Positions 24,817 to 33,744 of a DNA stretch of 64,000 nt are shown here, in pieces (position 1 is the stretch's first letter; each line of letters begins with the position of its first letter). A model generated the notes under the pieces. The model was given only the letters and a program-made list of their open reading frames with translations. It was not told the origin of the DNA and made no database searches. This stretch comes from Bradyrhizobium sp. 186. GTDB lineage: Bacteria; Pseudomonadota; Alphaproteobacteria; Rhizobiales; Xanthobacteraceae. The stretch is taken from assembly GCF_023101685.1 (NCBI RefSeq), contig NZ_CP082164.1:4092001-4156000 (forward strand). Reading direction: 5' to 3'. The translations under genes and the position numbers were made by a program.

Positions 24817-25380
24817 ATGCGCAAGGTCCTCTTCATATTCGGAGTGCTGAACGACTCGGACATCGACTGGATGGCTCGTGCCGGCTCCCGCCGCGGAATC
24901 AGAACACAGGAAGTCCTGATCCATGAAGGCATACCCATCGACGCGATCATCCTCCTATTGCAGGGAAGAATGGGAGTGAGCGTGTCCCGCGCCGGCGAGA
25001 TCGCCCAGATCGAGGCGGGCGACTTCATTGGCGAGATGTCGCTGGTCGATTCAGCGCCGCCCTCGGCCACGGTGACGGCGAAGGTCGATTCGGTTGCGCT
25101 GTTCCTGGACAAGCAGGTCCTGCTGCGAAAGATCGCGGGAGATCACGCCTTCGCCAGCCGCTTTTATCGCGCGCTCGCCATTCTTCTATCGGACCGCCTG
25201 CGTGCCACCGAGCGCAGGATGGCCTACGGCGAGCAGGAAAGCGGACTCGGTGACGAGACGACGCGTTTGAAGGACGAGCTTGATCCTGGCGTCCTCGATC
25301 AAGTGTCGGTCGCCGGCGAGAGATTTGACCGTCTGCTCAAGCTGGTAGCGGAGGTCGCGATGAAAGGCGGCAAATCCTGA
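24817..25380 (+). CDS. Cyclic-nucleotide-binding-domain protein without DNA-binding domain
   Basis: A 187-residue protein with one Crp-type beta-roll. ILIHEGIPIDAIILLLQGRMGVSV opens the roll in variant form, and the phosphate-binding cassette is GDFIGEMSLVDSAPPSATVTA, which keeps the Gly-Glu pair but has Pro-Pro in place of the usual Arg-x-Ala context. A helix follows, but no helix-turn-helix. It is 11 bp downstream of the second exporter, so it belongs to the export operon. Cyclic-nucleotide domains recur in NHLM export clusters of other bacteria. It may gate or regulate the exporter by ligand binding. Whether cAMP or cGMP binds is doubtful because the arginine of the cassette is not evident. 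Confidence 0.85.
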   Translation: MRKVLFIFGVLNDSDIDWMARAGSRRGIRTQEVLIHEGIPIDAIILLLQGRMGVSVSRAGEIAQIEAGDFIGEMSLVDSAPPSATVTAKVDSVALFLDKQVLLRKIAGDHAFASRFYRALAILLSDRLRATERRMAYGEQESGLGDETTRLKDELDPGVLDQVSVAGERFDRLLKLVAEVAMKGGKS

Positions 25381-25742
25381 GGTCGATCGACCCGGCTGGT
25401 GAAAAGTTGCCTTACGGCGACGCCGTCCTTCGGGGTGTCTTGTGGAGCAACCTTATATCATGGCGCGCCTTTCAGAACAAAACCACGAACTCCTACACAA
25501 TTGAAATTCCTTGTGATTTTGCAAGCCGCCCGACGGTCGGCACCGGATTTCGGCCTTAGGCACGCCTCACAACTCTGCGCGCCTTGGCGGCTCCAGGGTG
25601 CTAGTATCGTCGGGGCCGCAAGATCGAAGATCTTCGCGTACGCAATTGAACCGCGGTCAGGATGATGGCGCTCGAGGAGATGCACTCCAAAAACAATGCC
25701 TGACTGCATTTGCGGTTCGTCAGCTGGGACATGGAGGACGCT
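25381..25742. other. Intergenic region before the glutamate dehydrogenase gene
   Basis: About 360 bp with no supportable gene on either strand. A short palindrome GGTCGATCGACC lies directly after the cyclic-nucleotide protein stop but has no T tract. The right end carries GGAGG five bases before the GDH start at 25743. The promoter of the GDH gene presumably lies here; no clear -35/-10 pair could be assigned. Confidence 0.5.
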
Positions 25743-28700
25743 ATGGCGTGGCGTGACGACAAAGCCCGGGCAGCTCTGATCCGCGACGCGGCGGGAAGCG
25801 TTCAACCGGGCAAGAGCCCTCGAACTTTCGCCGAGCTTTTGTTCGGCTACACCAATATCGAGGACCTCGCCAATCACGATGCCTCCTCGCTTGCCTTCCT
25901 GGCAGAGCAAGCGTGGGAGCATGTGCAGCAGCGCACGGCGGGCAGGGCCGATATCCGCGTCGTCAATCCGATGATGCCGGATGGGCGCGAGATTTCCGTG
26001 CTCGAAATTCTCAACGACAACATGCCCTTCCTGTTTGATTCCACCATGGCGGAGCTCGTCGAGCAAGGCATCGAAGTCACCCTCGTTGCGCATCCGGTCA
26101 TCGCGGTGGAGCGCGATGACAAAGGCCAGCTCCTGCGCTTCCACGGCGAAGCATTGCCGGAAGGGGCAAAGGGCGCGAGGGAGAGCCTGATTCATCTCCA
26201 CATCGCCCGCCTGGACGCCGATGCCGATCGCAAGAAGCTGATCGACGACCTTACCACGACGTTGAACGACGTGCGCGCCTGCATCACCGACTGGCGAGCC
26301 ATGCGCGACCGGGTCGAGAAAGCGATCAAGACCTTCGCTTCCGATCCGCCGCCGCTGCCGATCGAAGAGGTCGCCGAAGCCAACCTGTTCCTGCAGTGGC
26401 TGTGCGCGGACAATTTCACGTTTCTGGGCCTGCGCGAATACCGGTTCTCGCCCGACAGCGATGCATCAGACGACATCACGACCGGGGAAGGCCTCGGCAT
26501 CCTCCGCGATCCTAATGCGAAGGTCCTGCGCCGCGGCAGCGAAATGGTGGTGATGACGTCGGAAATTCGCGAGTTTATGCGGGAGCCGACCCTCCTCATT
26601 GTCATCAAGGCCAATGTCAGCAGCCGCGTTCATCGCCGGATCCGGATGGACTATGTGGGCATCAAACTCTACACGCCCGACGGCCGGCTCGAGGGCGAGT
26701 TGCGCCTTGTCGGCCTGTTCACCTCGGGCGCCTATACTCGCTCGGCACGGCAGATCCCTTATGTCCGCCACAAGGTGGCGCAGGTGCTGCAGCGCGCCGG
26801 CTTCGACCCGAATAGCCATTCTGGCAAAGCGCTGATGCATATTCTCGAAGAATATCCGCGCGACGAACTGTTCCAGGTTGACGTCGAGACCCTCTACAAC
26901 TTCGTCATGGAGATCCTGATCCTCTATGAGCGCCCCCGCGTCCGCGCGCTGGCACGGGTGGACAAGTTCGATCGCTTCGTCTCCGTCCTCGCTTTCATTC
27001 CGCGCGAGAAATACGACACCGATGTGCGCACGCGCGTCGGTGCCCTTCTGTCGCAGGTCTACAAGGGGACCCTGTCCGCCTCCTACGTGTCATTCCCTGA
27101 AGGGGCGCTAGCGCGCGTCCACTACATCATCGGGCGCTATGAGGGCAAAACGCCCGTCGTCGAGCGTGCTACGCTGGAAGCCGGGATCAGTGCGATTGCC
27201 GCAACCTGGGCTGACAAGCTGAAAGCCGCGCTGACCGCGTCTACCGACGGCATGCGGGCGCGTATGCTCGCCAATCGCTATGCCCAGGCCTTTAGCGGCG
27301 GCTATGCCGAGGTTTTCACGGCGGAACAGGCGATCGCCGATATCACCACCATCGAAAAGCTCACGCCAGCCCGTCCGGTGACGATTTCGGTTCACCGCGA
27401 CGATGGCGAGGGCGATCCCAGGCGCTTCGGCCTGAAGGTCTTCTCGGACGCCGCACCGCTGTCGCTGTCTTACCGCGTGCCGGTGATCGAGAATCACGGC
27501 CTGCGCGTGGTCAACGAGCGGACTTATCAGATCGTGCCCCGCACCAGGCTGGCGCCGGTCTGGCTGCACGACATGACGATTGAGATCAGCGACGGCCAGC
27601 CGATCGAGATCAGCCCGGAGTTCAGCCATCGCCTGGAAGCCTCGATCATGGCGGTGGTCACCGATCGCGCCGAATCTGACGGATACAATGCCTTGATCCT
27701 GCGCACGGCCCTCGGCTGGCGGGAAGTCTCGACCATCCGGGCGCTGTCTCGCTATTTGCACCAGATCCGCGCCCCGTTCAGCCAGGACTATATGTGGGAG
27801 ACCTTGCGCAAGAACGCCGCGATCACCGCCAATCTCGTCGCGCTGTTCCAGGGTCGCCTTGATCCACGCCTCGCAGTTACTGATTCCGAGCGCTCGGCAC
27901 GCGAGACGGCCCTCCTTGCCGAGATCGAGGAGCAGCTCAAATCCGTCGCCTCGCTCGATGAAGACCGCATCCTGCGCCGTTTCACCAATCTGGTGCAGTC
28001 GACCATCCGTACCAATTTGTGGCAGGTCGGCCAGGACGGACATCCGCGTCCGGTGATCTCCTTCAAGTTCGACGCACGCGGGATTGAGGACCTGCCGGCT
28101 CCCCGACCGCTGTACGAGATTTTCGTCTATTCGCCCCGTGTCGAAGGCATTCACCTGCGTTTCGGCAAGGTGGCGCGGGGTGGCTTGCGCTGGTCCGACC
28201 GGCCGCAGGATTTCCGCACCGAGATCCTCGGCCTCGTGAAGGCGCAGCAGGTCAAGAACGCCGTGATCGTGCCAGTCGGCGCCAAAGGCGGCTTCGTGCC
28301 CAAGCGCCTACCGTCGCCGTCCAATCGCGACCACTTTATGGCGGAAGGCACTGAAGCCTATCGCATCTTCGTTCGCTCGCTGCTCGAACTTACCGACAAT
28401 CTCGACGGCGACGACATCGTGCCGCCCGACTCCACCGTGCGGCATGACGGCGACGACCCCTATTTGGTCGTCGCCGCCGACAAGGGCACCGCCACCTTCT
28501 CCGACGTCGCCAACGCGATTTCGGCCGAGAAGAACCATTGGCTCGGCGATGCGTTCGCCTCCGGCGGCAGCCAAGGCTACGACCACAAGAAGATGGGGAT
28601 TACGGCGCGCGGCGCCTGGGAGGCGGTCAAGCGCCACTTCCGCGAGCTCGGCACCGACATTCAGACCATGCCTTTCACCGTGGTCGGCGTCGGCGACATG

Positions 28701-30557
28701 TCCGGCGACGTCTTCGGCAACGGCATGCTGCTCTCGCCGGCGACGAAGCTCGTGGCGGCATTCGATCACCGCGACATCTTCATCGATCCCTCCCCCGATC
28801 CGGCGATCAGCTTCGCCGAACGCAAGCGTCTGTTCGACCTGCCGCGATCGAGCTGGCAGGACTACAACAAAGCGCTGATCTCGCAGGGCGGCGGCGTGTT
28901 CTCACGCTCGCTCAAGGCGATTCCGCTCGCACCGGAAGTGCGCACCCTGCTCGATCTCGACAAGCCGGAGGCCACGCCGTTCGAGGTGATGACGGCGATC
29001 CTCAAGGCGCGCGTGGACTTCTTGTGGTTCGGCGGCATCGGCACCTATGTCCGCGCGTCGGGGGAAAGCGACGATCAGGCCGGCGACCGCGCCAATGATC
29101 CGATCCGTATAGCGGGCGCAGACGTCCGCGCCAGGGTGATCGGCGAAGGTGCCAATCTCGGCGTCACCCAGCGCGGCCGCATCGAAGCGGCGCAGAAGGG
29201 TGTCAAGCTCAACACCGACGCGATCGACAATTCGGCTGGCGTGAACACCTCGGACGTCGAGGTCAACATCAAGATCGCGTTGGCGCGCCCCGAGCGCGAG
29301 GGACGCCTCAATCCGGCTGACCGCAACAGCCTCCTTGCCGCGATGACCAACGAAGTTGGTGCGCTCGTACTGCGCAACAACTATCTGCAGACGCTGGCGC
29401 TCTCGCTCGCCGAACGCAAGGGCGTGGCCGAGACCGGCTTCCTCACCCGCCTGATGCAGTCGCTCGAGCAGCGCGGCCTGCTCAGCCGCACCGTCGAATT
29501 CCTGCCCGACGACGCCGCCATCACCGAGCGCACACGACGCGGGCAGTCCCTGACACGGCCCGAACTTGCCGTGTTGCTCGCCTACGCCAAATTGACACTC
29601 TACAACGACCTGCTCGCTACCGGCGTGCCTGATGATCCTTATCTTGCCCGCAGACTGTCCCTGTATTTTCCGCGCGAAGTTCCCGACAAATTCCCGACCG
29701 CGGTCGAGCTCCATCGCCTCCGACGCGAGATCATCGCAACCAGTCTCGTCAATGCCGTCATCAACCGTGGGGGCCCCGCCTGCATAGTGCGCCTGACCGA
29801 CGAGACCGACGCCGATATCTCGACCATCGTCATGGCGCAGGTGGCGGTGGACGCGATCTACGAGCTCAGGCGACTCAATGACGCGATCGACGCGCTCGAC
29901 ACCCGCATCGACGGACAGCTGCAACTCGGCCTTTACGCGGCGATCCAGGATCTCCTGCTCTCCCGCATGGTCTGGTATGTGCGCAATGTCGATTTCAAGG
30001 ATGGCCTGAACGCGGTGATTGCCCGGTTCGGCCCTGCCATCCGCGAGATCTCAACCTCTCTCGACAACGCCCTGCCACCGGATTTGCATGCCGCGCGCAG
30101 CAAGCGCCGGCAGGACCTGACCGATGCCGGCGTCCCGACCGAACTCGCCGGCGAACTGGCCAACCTCGACGCCCTGGTCTCGGCGCCGGACATCGTGACG
30201 GTCGCCGAGCGCACCAGTCGCAGCATCGGCGATGCCGCCGCGACGTTCTTTGCCGCCGAAGCCAATTTCCGCCTCGACCGCATCATCGCCGCCGCGCGCA
30301 GTGTGCCGGCCAGCGATCATTTCGAACGCCTGGCCATCGACCGCGCCGTCGAGCTGATCGCGGCAGCCGAAAGACGCTTGGCCGCAGATATGCTGACCAT
30401 CGGCCAATCCGGTCAGCAGGCTGCGGAGACCTGGCTTGCAGCTCATCCCGAGGCGACGCGCATTCGCCGTGCGGTCGAAGAGATTGCCGCTGGTGGCCTG
30501 ACGCTCGCCAAGCTGATGGTGGCGGCGAACTTGCTTGGGGACTTGGTCAAAGCCTGA
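25743..30557 (+). CDS. NAD-specific glutamate dehydrogenase, large (about 180 kDa) type
   Basis: About 1604 residues. The ATG at 25743 follows GGAGG five bases upstream; an ATG at 25731 contains that ribosome-binding site and is less likely. The long N-terminal regulatory region with ACT-like segments is followed by the catalytic core with KVARGGLRWSDRPQDFRTEILGLVKAQQVKNA split over the substrate site, the lysine loop GAKGGFVPK, GDMSGDVFGNGML, and the dinucleotide-binding part with GEGANLGVTQ. This is the class found in Proteobacteria and Streptomyces. It oxidatively deaminates glutamate to 2-oxoglutarate and ammonia with NAD+, supplying carbon when amino acids are the energy source. It is monocistronic or followed by a small gene 70 bp away. 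Probably core genome. Confidence 0.96.
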   Translation: MAWRDDKARAALIRDAAGSVQPGKSPRTFAELLFGYTNIEDLANHDASSLAFLAEQAWEHVQQRTAGRADIRVVNPMMPDGREISVLEILNDNMPFLFDSTMAELVEQGIEVTLVAHPVIAVERDDKGQLLRFHGEALPEGAKGARESLIHLHIARLDADADRKKLIDDLTTTLNDVRACITDWRAMRDRVEKAIKTFASDPPPLPIEEVAEANLFLQWLCADNFTFLGLREYRFSPDSDASDDITTGEGLGILRDPNAKVLRRGSEMVVMTSEIREFMREPTLLIVIKANVSSRVHRRIRMDYVGIKLYTPDGRLEGELRLVGLFTSGAYTRSARQIPYVRHKVAQVLQRAGFDPNSHSGKALMHILEEYPRDELFQVDVETLYNFVMEILILYERPRVRALARVDKFDRFVSVLAFIPREKYDTDVRTRVGALLSQVYKGTLSASYVSFPEGALARVHYIIGRYEGKTPVVERATLEAGISAIAATWADKLKAALTASTDGMRARMLANRYAQAFSGGYAEVFTAEQAIADITTIEKLTPARPVTISVHRDDGEGDPRRFGLKVFSDAAPLSLSYRVPVIENHGLRVVNERTYQIVPRTRLAPVWLHDMTIEISDGQPIEISPEFSHRLEASIMAVVTDRAESDGYNALILRTALGWREVSTIRALSRYLHQIRAPFSQDYMWETLRKNAAITANLVALFQGRLDPRLAVTDSERSARETALLAEIEEQLKSVASLDEDRILRRFTNLVQSTIRTNLWQVGQDGHPRPVISFKFDARGIEDLPAPRPLYEIFVYSPRVEGIHLRFGKVARGGLRWSDRPQDFRTEILGLVKAQQVKNAVIVPVGAKGGFVPKRLPSPSNRDHFMAEGTEAYRIFVRSLLELTDNLDGDDIVPPDSTVRHDGDDPYLVVAADKGTATFSDVANAISAEKNHWLGDAFASGGSQGYDHKKMGITARGAWEAVKRHFRELGTDIQTMPFTVVGVGDMSGDVFGNGMLLSPATKLVAAFDHRDIFIDPSPDPAISFAERKRLFDLPRSSWQDYNKALISQGGGVFSRSLKAIPLAPEVRTLLDLDKPEATPFEVMTAILKARVDFLWFGGIGTYVRASGESDDQAGDRANDPIRIAGADVRARVIGEGANLGVTQRGRIEAAQKGVKLNTDAIDNSAGVNTSDVEVNIKIALARPEREGRLNPADRNSLLAAMTNEVGALVLRNNYLQTLALSLAERKGVAETGFLTRLMQSLEQRGLLSRTVEFLPDDAAITERTRRGQSLTRPELAVLLAYAKLTLYNDLLATGVPDDPYLARRLSLYFPREVPDKFPTAVELHRLRREIIATSLVNAVINRGGPACIVRLTDETDADISTIVMAQVAVDAIYELRRLNDAIDALDTRIDGQLQLGLYAAIQDLLLSRMVWYVRNVDFKDGLNAVIARFGPAIREISTSLDNALPPDLHAARSKRRQDLTDAGVPTELAGELANLDALVSAPDIVTVAERTSRSIGDAAATFFAAEANFRLDRIIAAARSVPASDHFERLAIDRAVELIAAAERRLAADMLTIGQSGQQAAETWLAAHPEATRIRRAVEEIAAGGLTLAKLMVAANLLGDLVKA

Positions 30558-30627
30558 GAGCGTGTGAGGCAGCAATGCAAGACGTGCAATGCCCGCGCAG
30601 GTCGTTACCGGCGAACGGAGGAAGTCA

Positions 30628-30951
30628 ATGATCCACGCTACTTGCCATACCGCCGACAATGTCCGCTGCATCGAGTTCGATGCCACACCCTGGTTCAGCG
30701 AGGCTAATGCTCCGAGCATTATCGATTTGGCCCAACGAGGATGGACCAGCACGGCGATTGCAGATTCCCTCGAGCACCGACGAGGATACGAACGCTTGCA
30801 CGACCTCGTTGAGTATGCGGCGAAGCGGCTGCAATCGGAATCCCTGGAGGACCCAACCTGGGAGACCTTCGAGTGTGTCGTCGACGGGCCGGAAGCTCAG
30901 GCCTGGCTCGAGAAGAACCGGCCTGAAGTTGTGGCAAGGATGAAGCCTTGA
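30628..30951 (+). CDS. Conserved-looking hypothetical protein
   Basis: A 107-residue soluble protein. The ATG at 30628 is well supported by GGAGG six bases upstream. The sequence is hydrophilic with alternating helices (IIDLAQRGWTSTAIADSLEH, then YERLHDLVEYAAKRLQ) and ends AWLEKNRPEVVARMKP. No family was recognised. The C-terminal part, acidic then basic, may be a small interaction module. It follows the GDH gene on the same strand by 70 bp, so co-transcription is possible. Confidence 0.65.
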   Translation: MIHATCHTADNVRCIEFDATPWFSEANAPSIIDLAQRGWTSTAIADSLEHRRGYERLHDLVEYAAKRLQSESLEDPTWETFECVVDGPEAQAWLEKNRPEVVARMKP

Positions 30952-31124
30952 TCCGCAATCTGCAACACCGTCATGGCAAGAATCCCGAGCCGGAGCCCGC
31001 ATCAGCGCCAGCACTCATCGGTTCTGATTGAAGCGGAACCGGACCGCCCTTTTCTCGCCGCCATCATCATTCACGCAGCTACCAGGGCGGGGCAAACGGT
31101 GGGCAGTGTTCCCGAAGGTTCCGT

Positions 31125-32147
31125 GTGATCGTCCGACATCTTCTGCAACATGAGACTCTCGTATCGCGCCGCGCGCTCCTGGGCGGGCTTGCGTCGGCAG
31201 GCAGCGCGCTCGCGCTCGGCGGATGCGCAGGCTTGGGCGCGACTGGCGCGCGCTACGACGCCTCGTCCCTCTCCGTTGACCCGACATTGCTCGTCACCAC
31301 CACGCGCAAGCCCGTGAACGGCGGTCGCACGAAACCCTGGTTCGGGCCGGAGCGCGCGACCACAATGACGGTCGCGCAGGCGAAGCTGGTGGCGCCGGAC
31401 GAGAGCCGTCTTTCTCTCGCCTCGGTCGGACTTGGCGATTGGCGCCTTGATCGGGTCGAACCGGTGCCGGGCGACGTTGGCGATCTCCTTGCCGCGGCCG
31501 GCGGCGGAGGAGACGTGCTGATCTATGTGCACGGCTTCAAGCAGACGTTCGAGACGGCGGTGCTCGATGCCGCCCATCTCTCCGATGGGATCAAGTTCCG
31601 TGGCCGGACCATGGTGTTCTCCTGGCCCTCCAAGGCAGGACTGTTCGACTATGCCTATGACCGCGACAGCGCGATGTGGTCCCGCGACGATTTCGAACGC
31701 GTGCTCTCTTCCCTCGTGTCAGCTTCAGGCGGCGGCCGCGTGCACATCGTTGCGCACAGCATGGGAACCATGCTGACGCTCGAAAGCCTGCGTCAGCTCT
31801 ATGCGCGATACGGCGACACTGTTACGAGCAAGATCGGCGCGGTCGTGTTTGCCGCCCCTGATATCGACATGGACGTATTCTCGTCGGCGATCCACCGCAT
31901 CGGTCCGCTTGCCGGCAAGATCACCGTGATCGCCGCGACGAACGATCGCGCACTGGCGCTGTCGGGACAAATCGCAGGTGGAATGACCAGGGTCGGTGCC
32001 GCCGAGAAGGCCGCCATCGAGCGGCTCGGCGTGCGCGTGGTCGATGCTTCCCAGGAAGGCTGGGGCATCATCAACCACGATCTTTTTCTATCGAATGCGG
32101 AAGTGCAGCGGGTGATCCGCCGCTCGATCGACGGTACGACCGCGTAA
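31125..32147 (+). CDS. Lipoprotein-like alpha/beta hydrolase (DUF900 type)
   Basis: A 340-residue protein with a GTG start at 31125 (GAAGG upstream). The N-terminus has a twin-arginine motif SRRALLGG, a hydrophobic stretch and a lipobox LGGC, suggesting Tat export followed by lipidation. The hydrolase domain shows VLIYVHGFKQTFETAV for the oxyanion strand, the nucleophile elbow AHSMGT, acid DIDMD and a late His in IINHDLF. The domain matches the esterase/lipase group with a DUF900 fold. The natural substrate is unknown. The next 200 bp hold a tRNA remnant, so this is the last gene before the suspected island boundary. Confidence 0.85.
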   Translation: MIVRHLLQHETLVSRRALLGGLASAGSALALGGCAGLGATGARYDASSLSVDPTLLVTTTRKPVNGGRTKPWFGPERATTMTVAQAKLVAPDESRLSLASVGLGDWRLDRVEPVPGDVGDLLAAAGGGGDVLIYVHGFKQTFETAVLDAAHLSDGIKFRGRTMVFSWPSKAGLFDYAYDRDSAMWSRDDFERVLSSLVSASGGGRVHIVAHSMGTMLTLESLRQLYARYGDTVTSKIGAVVFAAPDIDMDVFSSAIHRIGPLAGKITVIAATNDRALALSGQIAGGMTRVGAAEKAAIERLGVRVVDASQEGWGIINHDLFLSNAEVQRVIRRSIDGTTA

Positions 32148-32251
32148 GAGGCCGCGTGCGACGCTGGGCGAAAAGTGTGCTCCTGCGCACGCTGGTCGCG
32201 GCTTCAAGCGCAAAAACGGCAGGTTTTGGGGTGCCCGGCTTTGTACCGAAA

Positions 32252-32298
32252 TGGCGCGCCCGACACGATTCGAACGTGTGATCTTTGCCTGGCGGAGG
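32252..32298 (-). pseudogene. 3' remnant of a tRNA-Arg(CCG) gene, candidate attachment-site scar
   Basis: On the minus strand the T arm is intact (ACACG, TTCGAAT loop, CGTGT), followed by the acceptor 3' strand CGGGCGC, discriminator G and encoded CCA (32252-32254). Upstream are AGGCAAAGATC and a partly preserved anticodon loop with CTCCG, plus an insertion. The D arm and 5' acceptor strand are missing. This is the pattern of the 3' fragment left when an island integrates into a tRNA gene. The misleading peptide GAPDTIRTCDLCL read on the plus strand is a known artefact of tRNA-Arg DNA. Confidence 0.75.
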
Positions 32299-32373
32299 CC
32301 GCGCGCGGCAACGTCGGTACTCGCTTCATTCGGGAGGCCAGTGTCCCCATGATCAAATATTATGGGGTCTGGA

Positions 32374-33744
32374 TCATGGCGCTTGTAGGATCGCCTCTAT
32401 CTGTTGCGCCGCCCGGAGCAGCGTTCGGTCCTGTCCGCGCCGAGCGATAATCTGCAATCCGAATGGAAGTCCGTCCGGACTCGTACCACACGGAATTGAG
32501 ATCGCAGCGACGCGCGCATGATTGACGAAGGGCGTGAAAACCGCGTGCCCGCGCGGGCTCGCGGCCTTACCGCCAATCGTCGTCGGGCCAGGCTGGCTCA
32601 GCGGCCAGGCGAGGCAAGGGACGGTCGGCGCCAGCAACAGATTGATATCGCAGAGAAACGCGGCGAACGTATTGGCGATGGCTGTGCTCGCGCCCAACGC
32701 AGCGCCGACTTCCGCGCCCGTCCAGGAAAGGCCGCGCTCAATCTGCCGGGCGATATCCGCATCGAAGACGGTCGGGTCGCTACGGAAGGCGCTGCCATAG
32801 AGGGCGGCGAGGCCAGCGTGCTGCAAGGGCATGATGGCCTCCTCGGTCGCCTCGGGCGGCCACACTGGATCGCGATTTTCGATCCGCAGACCCGCGGTTG
32901 ACAGACGCGCGACGGCCGAAGCCAGTCCGTCGGCGACGACCTGGTCGGTCGCAACGTCGAGTCCGAGGCGGGGAGAATAGGCGATCCGCAAATTCTTGAG
33001 TTCGCGATCGTTGGTCGCGATGACCGCGGAATCCGGGTCGCGCGGATCGAGACCGACCATGCTCTCGAATGCAAGCGCGACGTCGACGACGGTAGTGGCG
33101 ATCGGCGCGATGACGGACAGCCCGAAGAATGGCTCGGCAAAGCCGGGGCCATAAGGGATGGCTCCGTACGACGGTTTGAAGCCGACAACGCCGACATGGG
33201 CCGGCGGCCTCCGGCTGGAGCCGCCCGCGTCGGTGCCGATCGCAATAGGCACGAGCCCGGCTGCAACCGCGGTGGCCGGTCCGCCCGAAGAGCCGCCCGG
33301 GGTCAGATTCGGGTTGAGGGGATGTCGGGTGGGACCGAACAGGGGAGAGGTCGTGACGCCCTTGCACGCGAATTCGGATGTCGCGCCGATGCCGACGACA
33401 ACGGCGCCGGCCTTGCGGGTCCGCGATATGGCAATCGCATCCTGCGGTGCGACGAAGTCTGCGAACAGCTTTGAGCCCTGCGTCACGCGCCAGCCGCCGA
33501 CCCAGATGTTGTCCTTGACGACGACGGGGACGCCGGCCAGCGGCATTTTCTCCCCGGCGCTCAGGCGAGCGTCGACTGCTGCGGCATCGGCAAGCGTGCG
33601 CGCAGGATCGATGGAGACAACCGCATTCAAGGCTTTCGCTGCCTCGATGCGGTCGAGAGCCGCCTTTGCGGTCGCGACAGCGCTCGTCCGCCCGGCGGCG
33701 ACATTGGCCGCGATGTCGGACGCGCTATGTGCCGGCTTTGTCAT
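32374..33744 (-). CDS. Amidase (amidase-signature family)
   Basis: A 456-residue amidase-signature enzyme with the Ser-cisSer-Lys triad visible: Lys in VVVKDNIWVGG near residue 76, the glycine-serine stretch LTPGGSSGGPATAVAAG near residue 150, and the nucleophile region GTDAGGSSRRPP. It hydrolyses an amide to acid and ammonia; AtzF, GatA and indoleacetamide hydrolase are relatives, and the substrate is not readable here. The upstream MFS gene overlaps its start by 20 bp (GGGGAAGCC before the ATG), so the two formed an operon. That operon is now broken upstream by an insertion element, which may have cut this gene off from its promoter. Confidence 0.9.
   Translation of the reverse strand: MTKPAHSASDIAANVAAGRTSAVATAKAALDRIEAAKALNAVVSIDPARTLADAAAVDARLSAGEKMPLAGVPVVVKDNIWVGGWRVTQGSKLFADFVAPQDAIAISRTRKAGAVVVGIGATSEFACKGVTTSPLFGPTRHPLNPNLTPGGSSGGPATAVAAGLVPIAIGTDAGGSSRRPPAHVGVVGFKPSYGAIPYGPGFAEPFFGLSVIAPIATTVVDVALAFESMVGLDPRDPDSAVIATNDRELKNLRIAYSPRLGLDVATDQVVADGLASAVARLSTAGLRIENRDPVWPPEATEEAIMPLQHAGLAALYGSAFRSDPTVFDADIARQIERGLSWTGAEVGAALGASTAIANTFAAFLCDINLLLAPTVPCLAWPLSQPGPTTIGGKAASPRGHAVFTPFVNHARVAAISIPCGTSPDGLPFGLQIIARRGQDRTLLRAAQQIEAILQAP

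Noticed and set aside
32175..32450. Open frame whose peptide contains GAPDTIRTCDLCL
   Set aside because: This string is a known artefact of translating the reverse strand of tRNA-Arg; the DNA is a tRNA remnant.
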